Source: Rhyacichthys aspro (taxonomy: Eukaryota; Chordata; Actinopteri; Gobiiformes; Rhyacichthyidae). Taken from it: a stretch of 64,000 nt of DNA. Each line of letters starts with the position of its first letter. The stretch's first letter is position 1. The notes under the pieces are model-generated. The model worked only from the letters and a program-made list of their open reading frames with translations, did no database searches and had not been told where the DNA came from. The translations under genes were made by a program, and so were the position numbers. The DNA lies in NCBI GenBank assembly GCA_036850595.1, contig CM072162.1, forward strand, positions 16,917,758-16,981,757, in the 5' to 3' direction. Of the stretch, positions 1 to 13,932 are shown one piece after another.

Positions 1-1080
<1,080 letters not shown>

Positions 1081-4000
1081 GCTGCTACTACGACTGCCGT
1101 GCAATGAATGAGGTGGGTCGAGCCTAAAAGAAGACGCATTTTTATTCCAAATGCAATCGATTCAATCTTGGAAATGCTGTGTTTGTGCCTGGCATTGTCT
1201 GGTAACACAATAGAAACGACTCTCTGTGCAAAATATGCAGGATATTTTCAGATTAGTGTGCGTTTTCTGCAAACACGGACTGCTTTTTATAGCTCCGCCT
1301 ATATCCATTTTTGTGGCAGTTTTACTGTGTAAAGTCAGACGGACTGTGGCACCGCTTACATACTATTTTCCTTTCGCTGGGGTGACTATATAAAAAGCAA
1401 GGCAAAGGCGCCTCCATTAGCCAGTAACCAGGAAGCTCTGTCATGAGGTGGGGATTTCCAGCCCAGTGTTGTAAACTTGAATGGATGGAGGTTGCAGCAT
1501 GACTATAGCTCTGCCCACATTTTTATTCTAGTGTACTGCACAGCCAGTCATCCAAATCTGGCAGCACTAAATCAAATTACAGTGCAATGAATCAGCCATT
1601 GAGACACTTTCTGTTGACTATTAAACCAACATGGAGATAAAAGAAGTGTCTGTGTGACTCTAAGCTATGGCAAGATTAATGACTGCCCTGTTCCTCTGAA
1701 TGTCTTACACAGTGGAACTAAATATTTCAGTCGAACGACATCCTAAACAAAACGCCCAGCCAAGATCCCCTGAAGTTAAAGTGTAGTTTTGATGCAGATC
1801 TAAAAACAGGAGGAGTGTCCCGGTAGTTCAGATTACTGCCTCTCATCTGGGCTCATTCCAACTCATTGCAGCTTAGCCTCGGGCTTTGGGTGAGGCAATG
1901 CGTCTGAAACCTGCAGACACAAAGCAGGATATGTTTGTGCAAGTCCGTGTGACGTTGGAAAGAGGAAGCAAGATGTTTAGTCACGTACCCTCGTCCGCCT
2001 CACCCATCTCTGGGACATCAGGCCATTTGGCTCGCTGCCTGTGGCCATGATCACTCACTGAAGCGTGAGGCTTTCTTCAAAGGGTTTCCATAAACAAAAT
2101 AAGGCACTGTACGTTGCTCAGAAGGCTTGCACGCTGCTCTGTCGACACCAATCGCTTATAATTGTAGTGGAGTAAGCATATGATTTTCACTTGATTGTTG
2201 TTGTACAGCTGCCAGCTTTTGAATAAGCACCAAACAATGATACACAGTAAAATCCCCGAGAGATTAAGTACCAACGTCACATGTCGACTGTGAACTACTC
2301 TGTTAACACATCATTTCCCATCACAGCTTTCTCTCAGTCTTAGCCCTTGTTGGGTGAACAACGCAAGGAAGTGTTGTGAGGCTTTATGACATAGTTAGGA
2401 AATGACTGTTGTGAGGGGCAAAATAAACAAATGCTTTCCTCAGGATCGGTGGGAAACAGTCGCCTCGTGCTTTGATCCTCTACTTTGCACCAAGTTAATG
2501 TTTGTGCAAGCAAATAGCTTCACTCGATTATGCAAGAGGAGCCCTGCTGAGATTCAATTAAATCCTAAATGACCTGATTCTATAATAGGAAGATCCAGTG
2601 ATTTAACAACACGCTGCAGTGGCAACAACACACGAGGCTTTGAAGAGGCAGAGCTGAACAGAGACGACAAACATCTGCAGCGAGACAGACACGCACTTCT
2701 CCGAGTGTCAACCGTGTATACAGTAAAATCATTGCCCTCGTGACCCGGCTGACAGCTGTCTGATTTGAGATTATCCACCAACACAGATGCACTGGCAGCT
2801 CCAAACTTTTTTATAACAGTATGTAAATTGAGACATGATGCAGCTAAATAAAGAATGAGCAGAAGGTGTCAACCAGGGGAATACCCAACATGTGACACTG
2901 TTACAGACCGAGAGGAGATGACGTTATTTTTGTTCTATCACTTTCCGAGCCTGTTAAATTTTATATTGGCCATCTTTTATTCATGGAAGCAAACCATTAC
3001 AAATTCTCTCTGTAGTTCTCTGCAAAAGCAAAGCGCCGCACTGGCTGTTTTCCCTCTGTTTTTTTTCCCCTCTCCACAACGAGAACAACGTTTTATGTTA
3101 TATAACCTTTTAGCTGGGAGGTGAGCTGCACACCAAACTGTAACATGTTGCACAAATATAAAAAGGGTTTATAGCAGGCCGCTGTGATGACACACAGCCG
3201 AGGTTAGGCTTGTGGTGGAAAACACAGAGGTAGAGCAATAAGACCTAAGTTTAAAAGTCCACAGTGGCTCTAGACGAGATTATCACAGGACCCCAACTGT
3301 CCTGAGGCCTATATACAGCTCATGGGGTTATTTTTAGCCACAGATTTACAAAGCAAGGATTAGTGTGCAGATAAAACACGGAGCTATCTGAAAATAACAT
3401 GGATGATGCTGACTACTGATTCATTTTAAAAATACTTATTGATTTATGCATATTATGAATAGGCTACTAATCAAATGTGTGTAGAAACATGACAGAAATA
3501 TTGCATTTCTTCCAGAAAGATGCAGAAAAATATACAGTCGTTGACATTGATTAGGTATAAAATGGAGGAATCCAAATAAAATGGACGGTCCACGGCGAAA
3601 GAGGAAAAATGTGCTGGGCGGCTGGAATCCGGGGGTTGGAGGCTGCAGAGGTGATGTCATTGGACCAGAGCAAGAGGCGAGTGAAAAACAAGTCTCTCTC
3701 TTTATTCTGATCCTCTTTGCAGTCCCAGCAGGGAGGGGGGAGGGCCTGGCAGTCAGCCAAGGCAAGGGCTGCTGGGAAATGGCAAAGGATGCCAAGCAGG
3801 CCCCACCGCCAACATTAGAAGCTCACATCTTTGTTCTCAGAAACCTGGTGTGCTGCCAAAGGCCTCATTTCGGCTCCATGGCATGATTACACTGGATGTA
3901 GGCCAACTACTGAGAGCCTGCTCCCTCCCGCCCTCGCTGTATCCCTCTCTCTTTATGCCCCCTCCCTAGGCGCTCTCTCTTTTTCCACTGCCTTCAAAAG

Positions 4001-4570
4001 CTTTCCGCCAAACATGCAGCAGTTGCCATGGCGGCGGAGAATGGAACATAAAGAAGTGAGTAATGAGTCAGGCTTGGACCCAGATGTGCCACATGTGTAT
4101 CCATTTAGAAAAAAACAAGATGGTAACATATCCCTTAATCTGTGTCAGGGACGGGCGACTCAGTAAATAACAGAGGGCTGAGAGGAGAAAGTGAAAGAGA
4201 AGAAAAATCCCCACAGAAAAATGTAAATGAACAGCCATGTTTTCATTTCCATTTTTATGCAGAGGTTAGTTTCAGTGGCTGCAGACCTGATTCAATCTTG
4301 GCAATAAAATGGGACAGAGACCTGAACTTTGCTTTGTGAGCCGTCATCACTTCCTGTTGTAATGGAAAACCCCATACGTGCATTTGAGTCACAACCAGAC
4401 ACTGATGTAAATACCATTTTTTCAGAAGTCAGCACATACTTTGACCCCAGTGAACCATTTAAACTGCAGACGTAGCAGCTGTGGACTTACTGTTAGACTC
4501 AGATGGTCCATTTTAAAAATTGCTAGTGATAAACAATTACCCAGCTTTGGTGTTGTTCTTAAGACCAGTC
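1081..4570. other. Intergenic stretch upstream of irf2bp2
   Basis: No gene is recognised. A TATA-like CTATATAAAAAG lies on the plus strand near 1385-1396 but no transcript can be built behind it. The part from about 3580 to 4170 is richer in G+C. It contains GTTGCCATGG at 4022-4031 followed by GCGGCGG, which resembles half of an RFX X-box next to a YY1-like site. Open frames are short, overlap on both strands and lack domain signatures. Confidence 0.5.
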
Positions 4571-4660
4571 ATGCCTCGGTGGCTCACCTGGTACATGAGC
4601 GACCCGGGTATGATTCCGGCTTAGATCATGTGCTCAATGTCTAGTGTTTCTATTCATAAA
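4571..4660 (+). mobile_element. tRNA-derived SINE fragment
   Basis: A box-A-like TGGCTCACCTGG at 4580-4591 is followed by a box-B-like GGTATGATTCC at 4607-4617, then CGGC and a tail resembling fish tRNA-derived SINE bodies. The A-to-B spacing is only 27 nt, against about 44 in a real tRNA. No acceptor stem closes, so this is a decayed SINE head and not a tRNA gene. The family name is not assigned. Confidence 0.5.
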
Positions 4661-4689
4661 TTATGTTTAGTAAGTTTTGCTCATGTATT

Positions 4690-4887
4690 GTTTATTTTAA
4701 TTGTTACTTGAGTAAAAGTAACATCCAATGCACTCATAACTTTATCCCAAAAACATTAGTCAATTAAATGTCTTGTTTTATCCATGTCTGTATTTTGAAA
4801 TTACTTAAGTGAAAGTGACATTTTTTCCTCCAAGATGCACTCAAGTAAAGACTATGTGATAGGAAAAATACTCCAATAACTAGTCAA
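4690..4887. mobile_element. hAT-like terminal-repeat debris
   Basis: Phrases such as ACTTGAGTAAAAGTAACAT, ACTTAAGTGAAAGTGACA and CTCAAGTAAAGACT recur over 200 nt. They resemble the terminal sequences of non-autonomous hAT elements that are abundant in fish. No intact terminal inverted repeat pair or target duplication could be delimited. It sits between the SINE fragment and the next MITE, making a small nest of old insertions. Confidence 0.35.
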
Positions 4888-5475
4888 TAGCCTCATTTCT
4901 ACTGGTGGTAGGGTAGGGGTTGGGTCAGTTTGGGACAGTTTTGTACAGATAACTCTTGAGGAGGCATGTGTTTCCACTCTTCTGGGTCCAAAAAACATAT
5001 TTGAAGCAGACTTTTTAAAACTTATATGCACTGTTGAATCATTAATATAAAAAAAGAGAATAAATCCTTGTGTTTAGCAGCGAGAGGCTGGAGGTACAGT
5101 CATGTGTTGCTGCAGTAAGCATATGTTTCTGTTTCTTACTTTTTTTTTTTGTTCCCAGATTTCTGAACATTCAATTCGTAGAACTGCAGCAGTTTCCTAT
5201 AATTTAAGGACTCACTATTTAAGGCACAGATTCTGTTTGTGTTTAATGCTGTGTAGACTACAAATACAATGTTTAAATTTATAAAACAAGTCGTAAGATG
5301 CTGACTCTTTCTAAAATCCGGAAACAGCTGTTGCTAATAAATGCTAGCTTTGTTGTTGGAAAAAAAGTACATTTAGTTTTATGTTTGAATACAACGTTTG
5401 TCACAAAAACAAGGTGTAATTTATTTGAAAAACATTCCCAATCAGTACCGAACCGTCCCAGTGGAAACAAGGCTA
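4888..5475. mobile_element. MITE with TAGCC…GGCTA inverted ends
   Basis: The left end begins TAGCCTCATTTCTACTGG. The reverse complement of the right end begins TAGCCTTGTTTCCACTGG, so 15 of 18 positions match. Inside the ends come GGTAGGG/GGTTCGG-type stretches seen in fish MITEs of the 'TTTCCACTGG…GGTACGG' kind. No transposase frame is present, so it is non-autonomous. The two open frames near 5280-5480 are on opposite strands of the same bases and look incidental. A related element sits in an arid4b intron at 42230-42417. Superfamily assignment (PIF/Harbinger-like or other) is uncertain. Confidence 0.6.
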
Positions 5476-8400
5476 ATTTTTAAGTAAATGTCAGTCGCCT
5501 CTCACCACAAACAGTTTATTTGTCATGTGTTTCTCTGTCATTATTGTAATTGAATAGAAAGCTTCTATTAATAAACCCAACTGAGAATATTGCTCATATG
5601 TATTAGTTATCCCCAGGTGATGAAACTGGACATTAAGTCATAAGTCTTGTATATAAAACCACATGTTGTGCACTGTTTTTGACCCCAGTTTTCGAAAGTG
5701 TGGGTCTAGTTTTGGTCTTGGTTAGTGTGGTCTTGAATAACACGGCATGACAACATTCAGATTGTATAAAGTTGCATGCACATATAAGTGGATCTTCAAC
5801 AGTTGTCCTTAAAAGGCAGTCTCGAGCCTGACTCATGGTTGTTATGTTTAGCATACTGAACTTTACAGAGCAGCCATTCCTTCTCTGTGACAACACTGAA
5901 TTTTAATGGAGACAAAGCATTAACAACGTCACTCAGTAGCGTTGAGTCGGGCCACTCCTGGGACCTGCCAGTTTCTGCTTGCTTTTTAGCACACCTTGAC
6001 TAATACTTCAGCAAATACCAATACAGTTCAGGTATTCACTTTTGGCATGTGGCTAGGTAGATGAAGGAGGAGGAGGATATAAATTTAGAATAAGAATAAG
6101 AAAGTATATCCATGTGTCCTTAAGGTTAAGCAGCTGTAAATGTGAACGGCTAAGGACATGTTTATATTTGGACACAGAAGCTTTTTCCCAGCATCAATTA
6201 ATGTCAGAAGGTCATATTTTTAAAGCCAAACCAAGAGAAGAATGAGGAGTATTTAGTGTTATGTAACCTTACCCTCTGAGCCAAAATAAAACTCCCCAAA
6301 GCAGGCTTATTTACCGAAGCCCCTGCCTACTTTTGAACTGTGCAGCTCAAAAACAGCTCCATGGTGCTGCATTTACTCTGCTCTTGCCTCTGTCTGCAGG
6401 TGTCATATATACGTTCACAGCATTTTTTTATAATGAAACACAGCCCCCAGTTTCACACTCCTGTTGTCCTCTTCATCATTAGGTGAAACAGTCAAGTTAT
6501 TTGTTATGACTCATTTGCATTTATTCATTATTTTTGCAACCACACACTTGCAAGTGAAGTGATAAATAAAACATAAAATATGTGTGAACATGAATATTTA
6601 TAGTTTCTTTTTTTAGAACAGTGCTGTGATCAAAGCTTTGTTTCCAGTAATGTTTGCCTTGAAAGCAAAACTCTATATACAGGACATTGTGTAATGTGTG
6701 AGATAAAGCTGGGTAGAGAAATCTGCAGAATTTTTTTCTTTTTTACATAAAGCAGCATTGTCACTTCTTACTTTGAAATATAAACCTTTACACATTATGG
6801 TCTCTAATTCACTTCGATGGCCACTCGACATGAAAAAGAAGCAAATATACCCTGGCTTAAGTAATATTCTGACATGAAACAAAAGCTAACCACCACATTA
6901 ACTTTAAATAAATATACAGAGGTGGCATGTGCTCCCCTATAGTCTTCTTATGGGTAAACAGTTTGAAAAGTTGCATAATATTTCTTTTTTTGAGTGATGT
7001 TAACATTAACACACCCACTGCTGCAAAAAAGCAGCAGTATTTCTTTGGCAAAAACTCGTCATCTCAAATCGAGTCAGTACTCTATGAATGAACGTCTCTG
7101 AAGTATGTTGGCTGCTGTGTTGTTTATTTAAACGGCAACAGACTTGTTATTTCTCAGCATCAAGCCTCATATGTGTTACTTACTGTATGTTTGGTATATG
7201 TCTATTTCTACAGTGTCAACGTGCATTTTACCTTAACATGCGTTTTGTGGCTTTAGTAATGCATGTGCTAATCACACCAGACATATCTGTTTAATAGTCT
7301 TTAATGAGGAAGCACAGGCCCCTGGAACAATCCATGAAGTTATTTGGATTTTTCTGCAAATTCTATTCTATTGTTATACATTATTCTAACATAGTCATGA
7401 GCATCCAATGATTTCTTCCTTGTAGCCTTTAACGGCTGCAGCTTAAGTGCTCTTTTATACAGAGCCACTGAATAAAGTCAGTTATAGTTTAGGGGCACAC
7501 ACAGAATTAGCATACTTACAAAACCTCACTTCAGATTATTTTGATGAAAAATAGCATATGTCTCATTCTGTGGCTGGATAAATCAAAGAGTAATAACTTG
7601 TCTACAGATGCTGCGGTCACATTCGGAAAGTGAATTTGTCTTTTCCCACAATCAAGAAGTAAACACTTAGAAGCTGTCCTTTTTTGGTGCTGGTGATAAA
7701 TCGGCTGAGGTTCATTCTTTAAATGCTCCACTGCCCTCATTTTGATTGTCTGGTTTATGGAGGATGTCTTATCGTTCTGTGCGAGCGTCCATCCCCAAGA
7801 TGTCCTTCCTCCCCTTTCCATAAAAGTGCAAGTTGTCACGACAGTGTGGCATTCATTATCCGCCTGTGGTTTTGCAGGCCGGGCCTCCTGAGCAGCTGGG
7901 GAGCATTGCTTGTCACAGTAAACCTCCTGCCACTGTGAAAGATTGCAGGGCAGGAGATGATGCTGTCCCCCGGCCGTCTGTGTGATAAAGCCCCCTTAAC
8001 CACAGTGTCCTGGCATCTGGACACACGCCGCCTCGCCTCCGTCACCTACTTCAAAGCTGCATCTCAGTAAACAGTTCACTGCGAAGAGCTGGAATAGAAA
8101 CTAGAGCTGAATAGACGAGGACAGCCATGTGTCTGTGAATTCAAGGTCAGGATGAGTTAACTGTATATTACATTAGCTTATATTTACACCTTAACATCAG
8201 TGAGCTCCAAATGTTTCTAAAAAGACCTCATGTTGGTGATGCTAAATGTAGCTTTAGTTACTGGACTACTTAAAAACATCACATCAGTCAGTGAGAGTTA
8301 TTTTCATATTACACTATCTTAGATTTTGGTCTATTAAGGGAGCATAATAAAAATGACCACCCTTTTTGGTATAGACTACATGAGAGTTAGCATACCTGTA

Positions 8401-11400
8401 TTATGTCGCTGGTTTTACTGAGGCGTAAATCATGCCCTTGGCTGCATTTTACAAAAGAAAACATTTAACAGACATGACATTATACGTCACATTGCAACAG
8501 ACTGCTGTGCTGTGATAAATCATACTCTCAGTGAAAGCACATAATAGTGTGTTTAGTCATGGCTACCTCCACCAGCGCTGAGGAGCCGCTACAGTAATAC
8601 TGTGGGAAGCACACAGGATGAATAGTCGAGTCTTGACGCAATACTAGTCCCAAAGGGATACAAAGGACAGAGCTGAGGGAGTTCGGTGGGAAAGTTCAGT
8701 GCCCTTGAAGGAACCTGATAAGCCCGAGGTGATATGAACCCGCCTGTTTGTATTGTGCAAATTTGTAACGACTACGAGCACATTGCTGATAGAGAACCGT
8801 CTTGCACCATGTGTTTGCTGAAAACCTGTCGGTCCAAAGGCCACATCAGTCTGGGTGTGTTGATGTTATCAGTGGGATTGGAGCTTTTGCAGATGGTAAT
8901 GTAACACCCGGTCTATATTCAGGCTGTTTTACAGTGAACATACTGGTTTTGTCAGAGTCAGTTACAGACTGTTTTAGCATGTGAAAGCCATTACTTCTCT
9001 CCTCCTTGTGTTAAGTGATGGGATCTGCACTGTTCCACAGACACACGTGTAATATGACCTTACTCTATGCAAATCATTTGAAAGCTCTCTCTCTCTCTCA
9101 ACAAAAAGGGATAAAGTTCACCTACACAACATTGCCACACAATAGGAGGGTGGAGCCAGACAGCCTTGAAGAGGAAATGGTTTCACCCTGACTGACAAGA
9201 CTGACAACACCCAGGGTTGCCCTGAAGGACAAACTGCCTTCCCCGGCGCTACACTTGTACATATCTACTTTACTCATCTGAAGCGTGTTTGCAGTTTGTC
9301 TCTGTCTTCCTTCCTGAGATAGTCTGACGTGTTCTGCCCTCGCTCTTTCACATGATCCAATCTAATCAAAGATTGCTTGAGAACATGGGAAGCAAAGTTC
9401 ATCTTGTATGTAACAGCAAGAAAAAAACTCACATGATGCTTGCTGAGTTAACCATTTACACGAGGGAGGAAGAGGTGAGCGGATTGTTCTGGGTAAACAT
9501 GTTGCTGCGTTTGCTATTTGAACTGGCATTAGCTAACCGGCCTATTGACTGGGCCTCTGAGCTCATTAACACACAACATGCAGGAACATGAAACTCGTCA
9601 GGCAACAAGTCCTCCTGCCAAAAAGAAAACACAATGAATGCAGGCACTCAGAGTAATGCTGTCATTACGAAACCACTCTGTCACAAGACCAGCGCCTCAC
9701 AGGAATGCTGTTGTGACACCCGCGCACTAACTGTTGACAAAAGGGTTAAACATTAAACTGCACACACACTTGGGCTGCCAAAAGGGCGGGAACTTTAACC
9801 GCTGCAGCACCGGTTTGCACCTAGTTTTTTTTTAAATTATTTATCTTTCCCTGTCGGATTCTACGCCGCCTCCCAATAGTTTTGTAGATAATCAAAGGAA
9901 AGTCCTCAGTCTAACTACAGCCAGGTGCAGTGCCGTGTAGTGAGTCACACACCAGTCACAATAGCCCACAGCAGATTGCCTCGTTGTGTGTGTGCAGCTT
10001 TTAGAGGTCACTGGGTGCACCACTGTGAGCTGGATGTCATGTGGTGCTGATCTCTGGCTCAGTGCTGGTGCAGAGGGTTCAGCAGGAGTTCAGCACACAA
10101 TCATTATTCATGCATTTGTGCACAACAAACCACCACTCTGCCTGGATATTTTTCTCTACACTTCCATTTTGTGCTGCGGAAAAACCAGACTAACAATTAC
10201 AGAGTATAATAGTGGATAGTGAGAGCTGCTGACTAGAAAGCACGTATGAGAGTGAAGGCTGGTTCCAAGATGCTTAGCTCTCAAAAAAGGTATTGTAGGT
10301 TAGTGTATATACCTGGATTTTCCTTTTTGAGAGTCTTTGTGGTAGTCCATAGGGATTTAATCAGGACATTGTGCTACGAATTATCAAAAGGACAGAAAAC
10401 CATGACGGAAAAGGTCAAAACAGAATGAAATGGGGATAACAAGAATGAAATTGGGTTAAAACAGTTAAAATACTAAAGAAAAAGACCAAACCTATTACAA
10501 AAATGACCAAATAATGCTAAACTAGACCAGGAAGTTTGATTAATATTCTTTTGGTCTTTTGAACTATGGGTTCCATGAAAAAAACATTCGGTATAATTGA
10601 TAAGTTATTCAAAGACACACTTTCAAAGCTTTTTTTTTTTTTTTAACAAGAATTATGTCAAAGTAAAACCTTTTGCTATTGCTTTACCTATAGTTCACTT
10701 AACTGTAAGCACTATTAGCTACAAAGGCTCCAGCTATGGTTAACATTATGACCATTTTCCATTTCCCAAACTCTGATGTTTTTCCAAATGTGGTAACCAC
10801 TTCTGCAGCATGAACTCAGTCCCTGCTTCTCCTGTCTACTTTAATTTTATATGGCTGACCTACAGTCCTGCGGTCTAATGTGAATGGGAATAACAGACTT
10901 TCAGGATAGTATTTCTGTGCATGCATGGTGTGGATTTAAAAAGACATTTGTTTTGCTTGGCCAACAGGAAACATAAAGGTGCACCTCTTTTGAGAAGGGT
11001 GTCCTCGGCTTAGTGTGTGCTGGCAACGCACTGAAAAATCCCTACTTAACAATTCGAGGAAAGCCAAGCCACCTGGAAATCTCATGACTTCCTGAATCTA
11101 ATTCCAGGCCGAGCTATCAGACTGTCTGACTAGCAGCTTTCATTCGGGGGTGTAAACATTGAATGTCAGGCATGTTTGCCAGAGCCAGTGTTGAATCAGG
11201 CATTAGTCCTACTCATGTAATGCCTCCAGTGAACTCAAATGCCCCAGCAAAACCCTGATTATATTTTCTCCCCTGCTAACAGATTTATAGTACTCTGTGA
11301 ACTCAGAGGGAAAGCTAAGCCTCGTGAACAGGCCTCAGCTCAGTTGTTTTCAAACTTGGCCCGACCATTAAGAATAATAACACATGCCTGCTACCTTCTA

Positions 11401-11440
11401 CTTTTGAATGCATGTATTTGTAAGATGTTCTAAAAGATTT
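5476..11440. other. Intergenic desert, segment 1
   Basis: No protein-coding or RNA gene is recognised. Contents seen: a (CT)n run at 9085-9099, poly-T tracts near 9825 and 10630-10644, and a degenerate GGTCTAGTTTTGGTCTTGG stretch near 5705-5725 like a low-complexity fish repeat. Open frames of 60-100 codons occur on both strands with no domain or codon signature. The interval may hold long-range irf2bp2 enhancers, but the sequence alone does not show this. Confidence 0.5.
9085..9099 (+). repeat. (CT)n microsatellite
   Basis: Seven and a half CT units in a row in intergenic sequence. No function is implied. Confidence 0.85.
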
Positions 11441-11621
11441 GGAAGCTGCTCTTGACTCCATCTAGTGGTATCAAGTGTTATAAAAAAACTGGAAAAGTGG
11501 CACATTTCGAGTTTTTTTTTTTTGATAGAACAGACTGTTATTTCACCAATTACATTTTTCCACTTTGAAAGTCACAATTTCACGGGATATTTCCATTACT
11601 AACCATTACTTTTAATCATTT

Positions 11622-12090
11622 TTGATTGGAAGACATTTTAATAGGGCCATTTAAAGGTAGCTCTTGACTCCATGTAGTGGTACGATGTGGCATAACAAGC
11701 AGGCCAAGTGGCACTTTTATTATTTGTAGGATGTTTATAAATTATTTAAGTAAAAATAGTGTTTATAGCAATCCATGAATACCATACCCCATACCAATTT
11801 GCAAAATGAAGTTGATATGTGTAGAATATAAAAAGGTTAATGCTACATTCTCGATGCTTTAGGTCAATATTTTTAACTTTGGGGATAGCACTTACATGTG
11901 GACTAAGTGTTTTTTATATCACAGTTTGATTATTAACCATGTAGCCAGGATATAATAACCTACAAACAGAGCCAGACTGAGGTAAATCTGCTCTGATAAC
12001 CGAACATATCTCAAGTCGCTCACATGCTTCCCTGACACAGTAAAAATGCAGATAACATCACACAACAGCACAAGATCACACATCAGCTAT
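11622..12090 (+). repeat. Diverged duplication, copy A
   Basis: Shares colinear blocks with 13403-13932. First is a GGAAGACA…CTAAT/TTTAAT block, then TGACTCCATSTAGT, then GTTAATGCTA…GATGCTTTAG, then a near-identical core GTAAATCTGCTCTGATAACC (11982-12001 region), then CATGCTTCCCTGACA. The order is the same in both, with indels between blocks. A shorter partial copy of the TGACTCCATCTAGTGG part lies just before it at 11440-11520. It is either an old tandem segmental duplication or two insertions of one unnamed repeat. Confidence 0.65.
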
Positions 12091-13402
12091 TGGCTTTTAC
12101 TTTTGATAAGATGTAGTTGTGCAAACATGGCAGCAGAGTAAAAGGTATGACACCGCCGAGGGAAACTGAGAAAACAAAATCCCCTCTCATGTCGAAGCCT
12201 GCTGTGTTGGCGGACCCTGACCTCATCCAAAGTTTACACGCAGCCACCTCATGCTGCTTTGTTATCTTGAAAAGTTGCAAACCAGCACATTCCAGCCCTC
12301 GGCAACGCAACAAAAAATGTCAGCACAGATCCTGCTGCGCTGTGAGAAACGAGATAAGCAAATAAATGAATGCCTAGCCCTGACTAAAACGTTTGCAGGA
12401 AGACACAGATTTAAGTTATAGCGTCTCCTAAGCAGAGGGGTGGAGATGATGTATATAGGTCAGTTGTAAAGTCTGATTGGGGCTTTGCGAGTGTGCTTAC
12501 TCAGCAGCTTGCACCAAGCTTAGCTCGCTTTCAGTCTTTTTTTAAACAGACCACAGGGTAGTAAATAGCTACAAGGAGGATCACAGCCTTCACAGCTGAT
12601 TGGCTTGATGCTCGACCGACATAAACAGGAAGCCATGGCCGTGCAAGTCAGAGCAGGGAGCAAACAAAGACCCAAGGACAAGAGACAAGCCGAATGTTGT
12701 GGCAAGACAAAGAGAGAATGTGTAAAAAGCCTGAGGGATTGCATTGGAAAGAAGGGAAAGGGGAAAAAAAAACATGTCTGTGTTTGTGTTGTACCATGTG
12801 ACTCTTCGAGGAATCCAGCCCGTGATTCAGTGCATTGTCAGCAAACAGTGTGCAGTGATAATGGTGATGATGTGTAAAGAACGGGGTGTTTATATTACTC
12901 AAAGTAGGCCGACGGACCACAAAATAAAGTGACTCATTAACAGCACTCTGATCCTTTGAATGACGATTATGTTCATTATTACGTTCTTACTTTGGGTTTG
13001 TGTCACGTGTAAGTGGCATTTTAAATATAGCCTTGGATGTATAATTAGTTTGCAATGTTAATTAAATCCTGGAGCAAGGTAAAATATGAGGCTGCCTTTG
13101 TTATTTATGAAGCATTATCTTCTTGTTCTTCAATTGCAAAATGTGAATTACGTAATCAAAGCATGCTGCAACTGAAAAGGTTTCACTTCCTTGCACTATA
13201 TTTAGCAAAACAAAGAAAAGTTGAACAGATTTTGATGTTTGAGGTAATATTCTTTGTGCTTTAAGGGGCTGTAATATTTGAATGCACATGTTTATGTTAA
13301 TTTAATGGGCTTGTATGTAGTTTTGTCCTCAGAGTACTAATGAGCAGTACTGTGGAAAACATATGTCTTTTAAGCTGTATAGTGTTTTACGCTCTTTCAC
13401 AC

Positions 13403-13932
13403 CAATGGAAAGACAATCTAATGGATCCAATGGCAGCAGCTCATGACTCCATCTAGTTGTTCAAAGTGATATCACAGGCTGGCCTTTTTGTTGCGAAGTA
13501 CAACACATGGGTTTGTATAAACTGTTTTCTCCGCTTCAGAGTTTTCAATTTTGACTTGGTTTAAATGAAATTTGTAGAATATTTTTAACCTAAATGTTTT
13601 ACGGAAAAACTCTACACGTGGTATATTTGTCGTTTAAATTTGTAAATATACATTTAACTGATATATGTTACTGTGTTAATGCTAAATACCAGATGCTTTA
13701 GTAGTATTTTTGAGTGTGTACACTGAGTGCCTTCTTATCGCAGCTTGTTTAATAATCACACAGCCAGATTTTAATAGCACACGAACAGTGACAGATTGAA
13801 GTAAATCTGCTCTGATAACCAAACATTCAGATGTCTCTAGGCTGTGGCTCAGCATGCAAGCAGTGGGTTGTTGCATGCTTCCCTGACAGGGTAAAAAGCA
13901 CAGAGTGGAAATAATGAGTGACATATCAGCCC
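13403..13932 (+). repeat. Diverged duplication, copy B
   Basis: Partner of 11622-12090, about 1.8 kb away in direct orientation. The best-kept core is AGTAAATCTGCTCTGATAAC, near 13800-13819, followed by CAAACAT. The CACCAATGGAAAGACA phrase that opens this copy recurs in altered form at about 15357. The TGACTGCATCTGG phrase near 15073 also resembles part of it, so a third broken copy may lie at 15.0-15.4 kb. No coding potential is seen. Confidence 0.65.

Noticed and set aside
1385..1396. TATA-like box on the plus strand as promoter of an extra gene
   Set aside because: No open frame with family resemblance and no splice structure follows it, so the match alone is weak.
4571..4640. Possible tRNA gene
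   Set aside because: A and B boxes are too close, no acceptor or anticodon stem forms, and the sequence continues as a SINE-like body.
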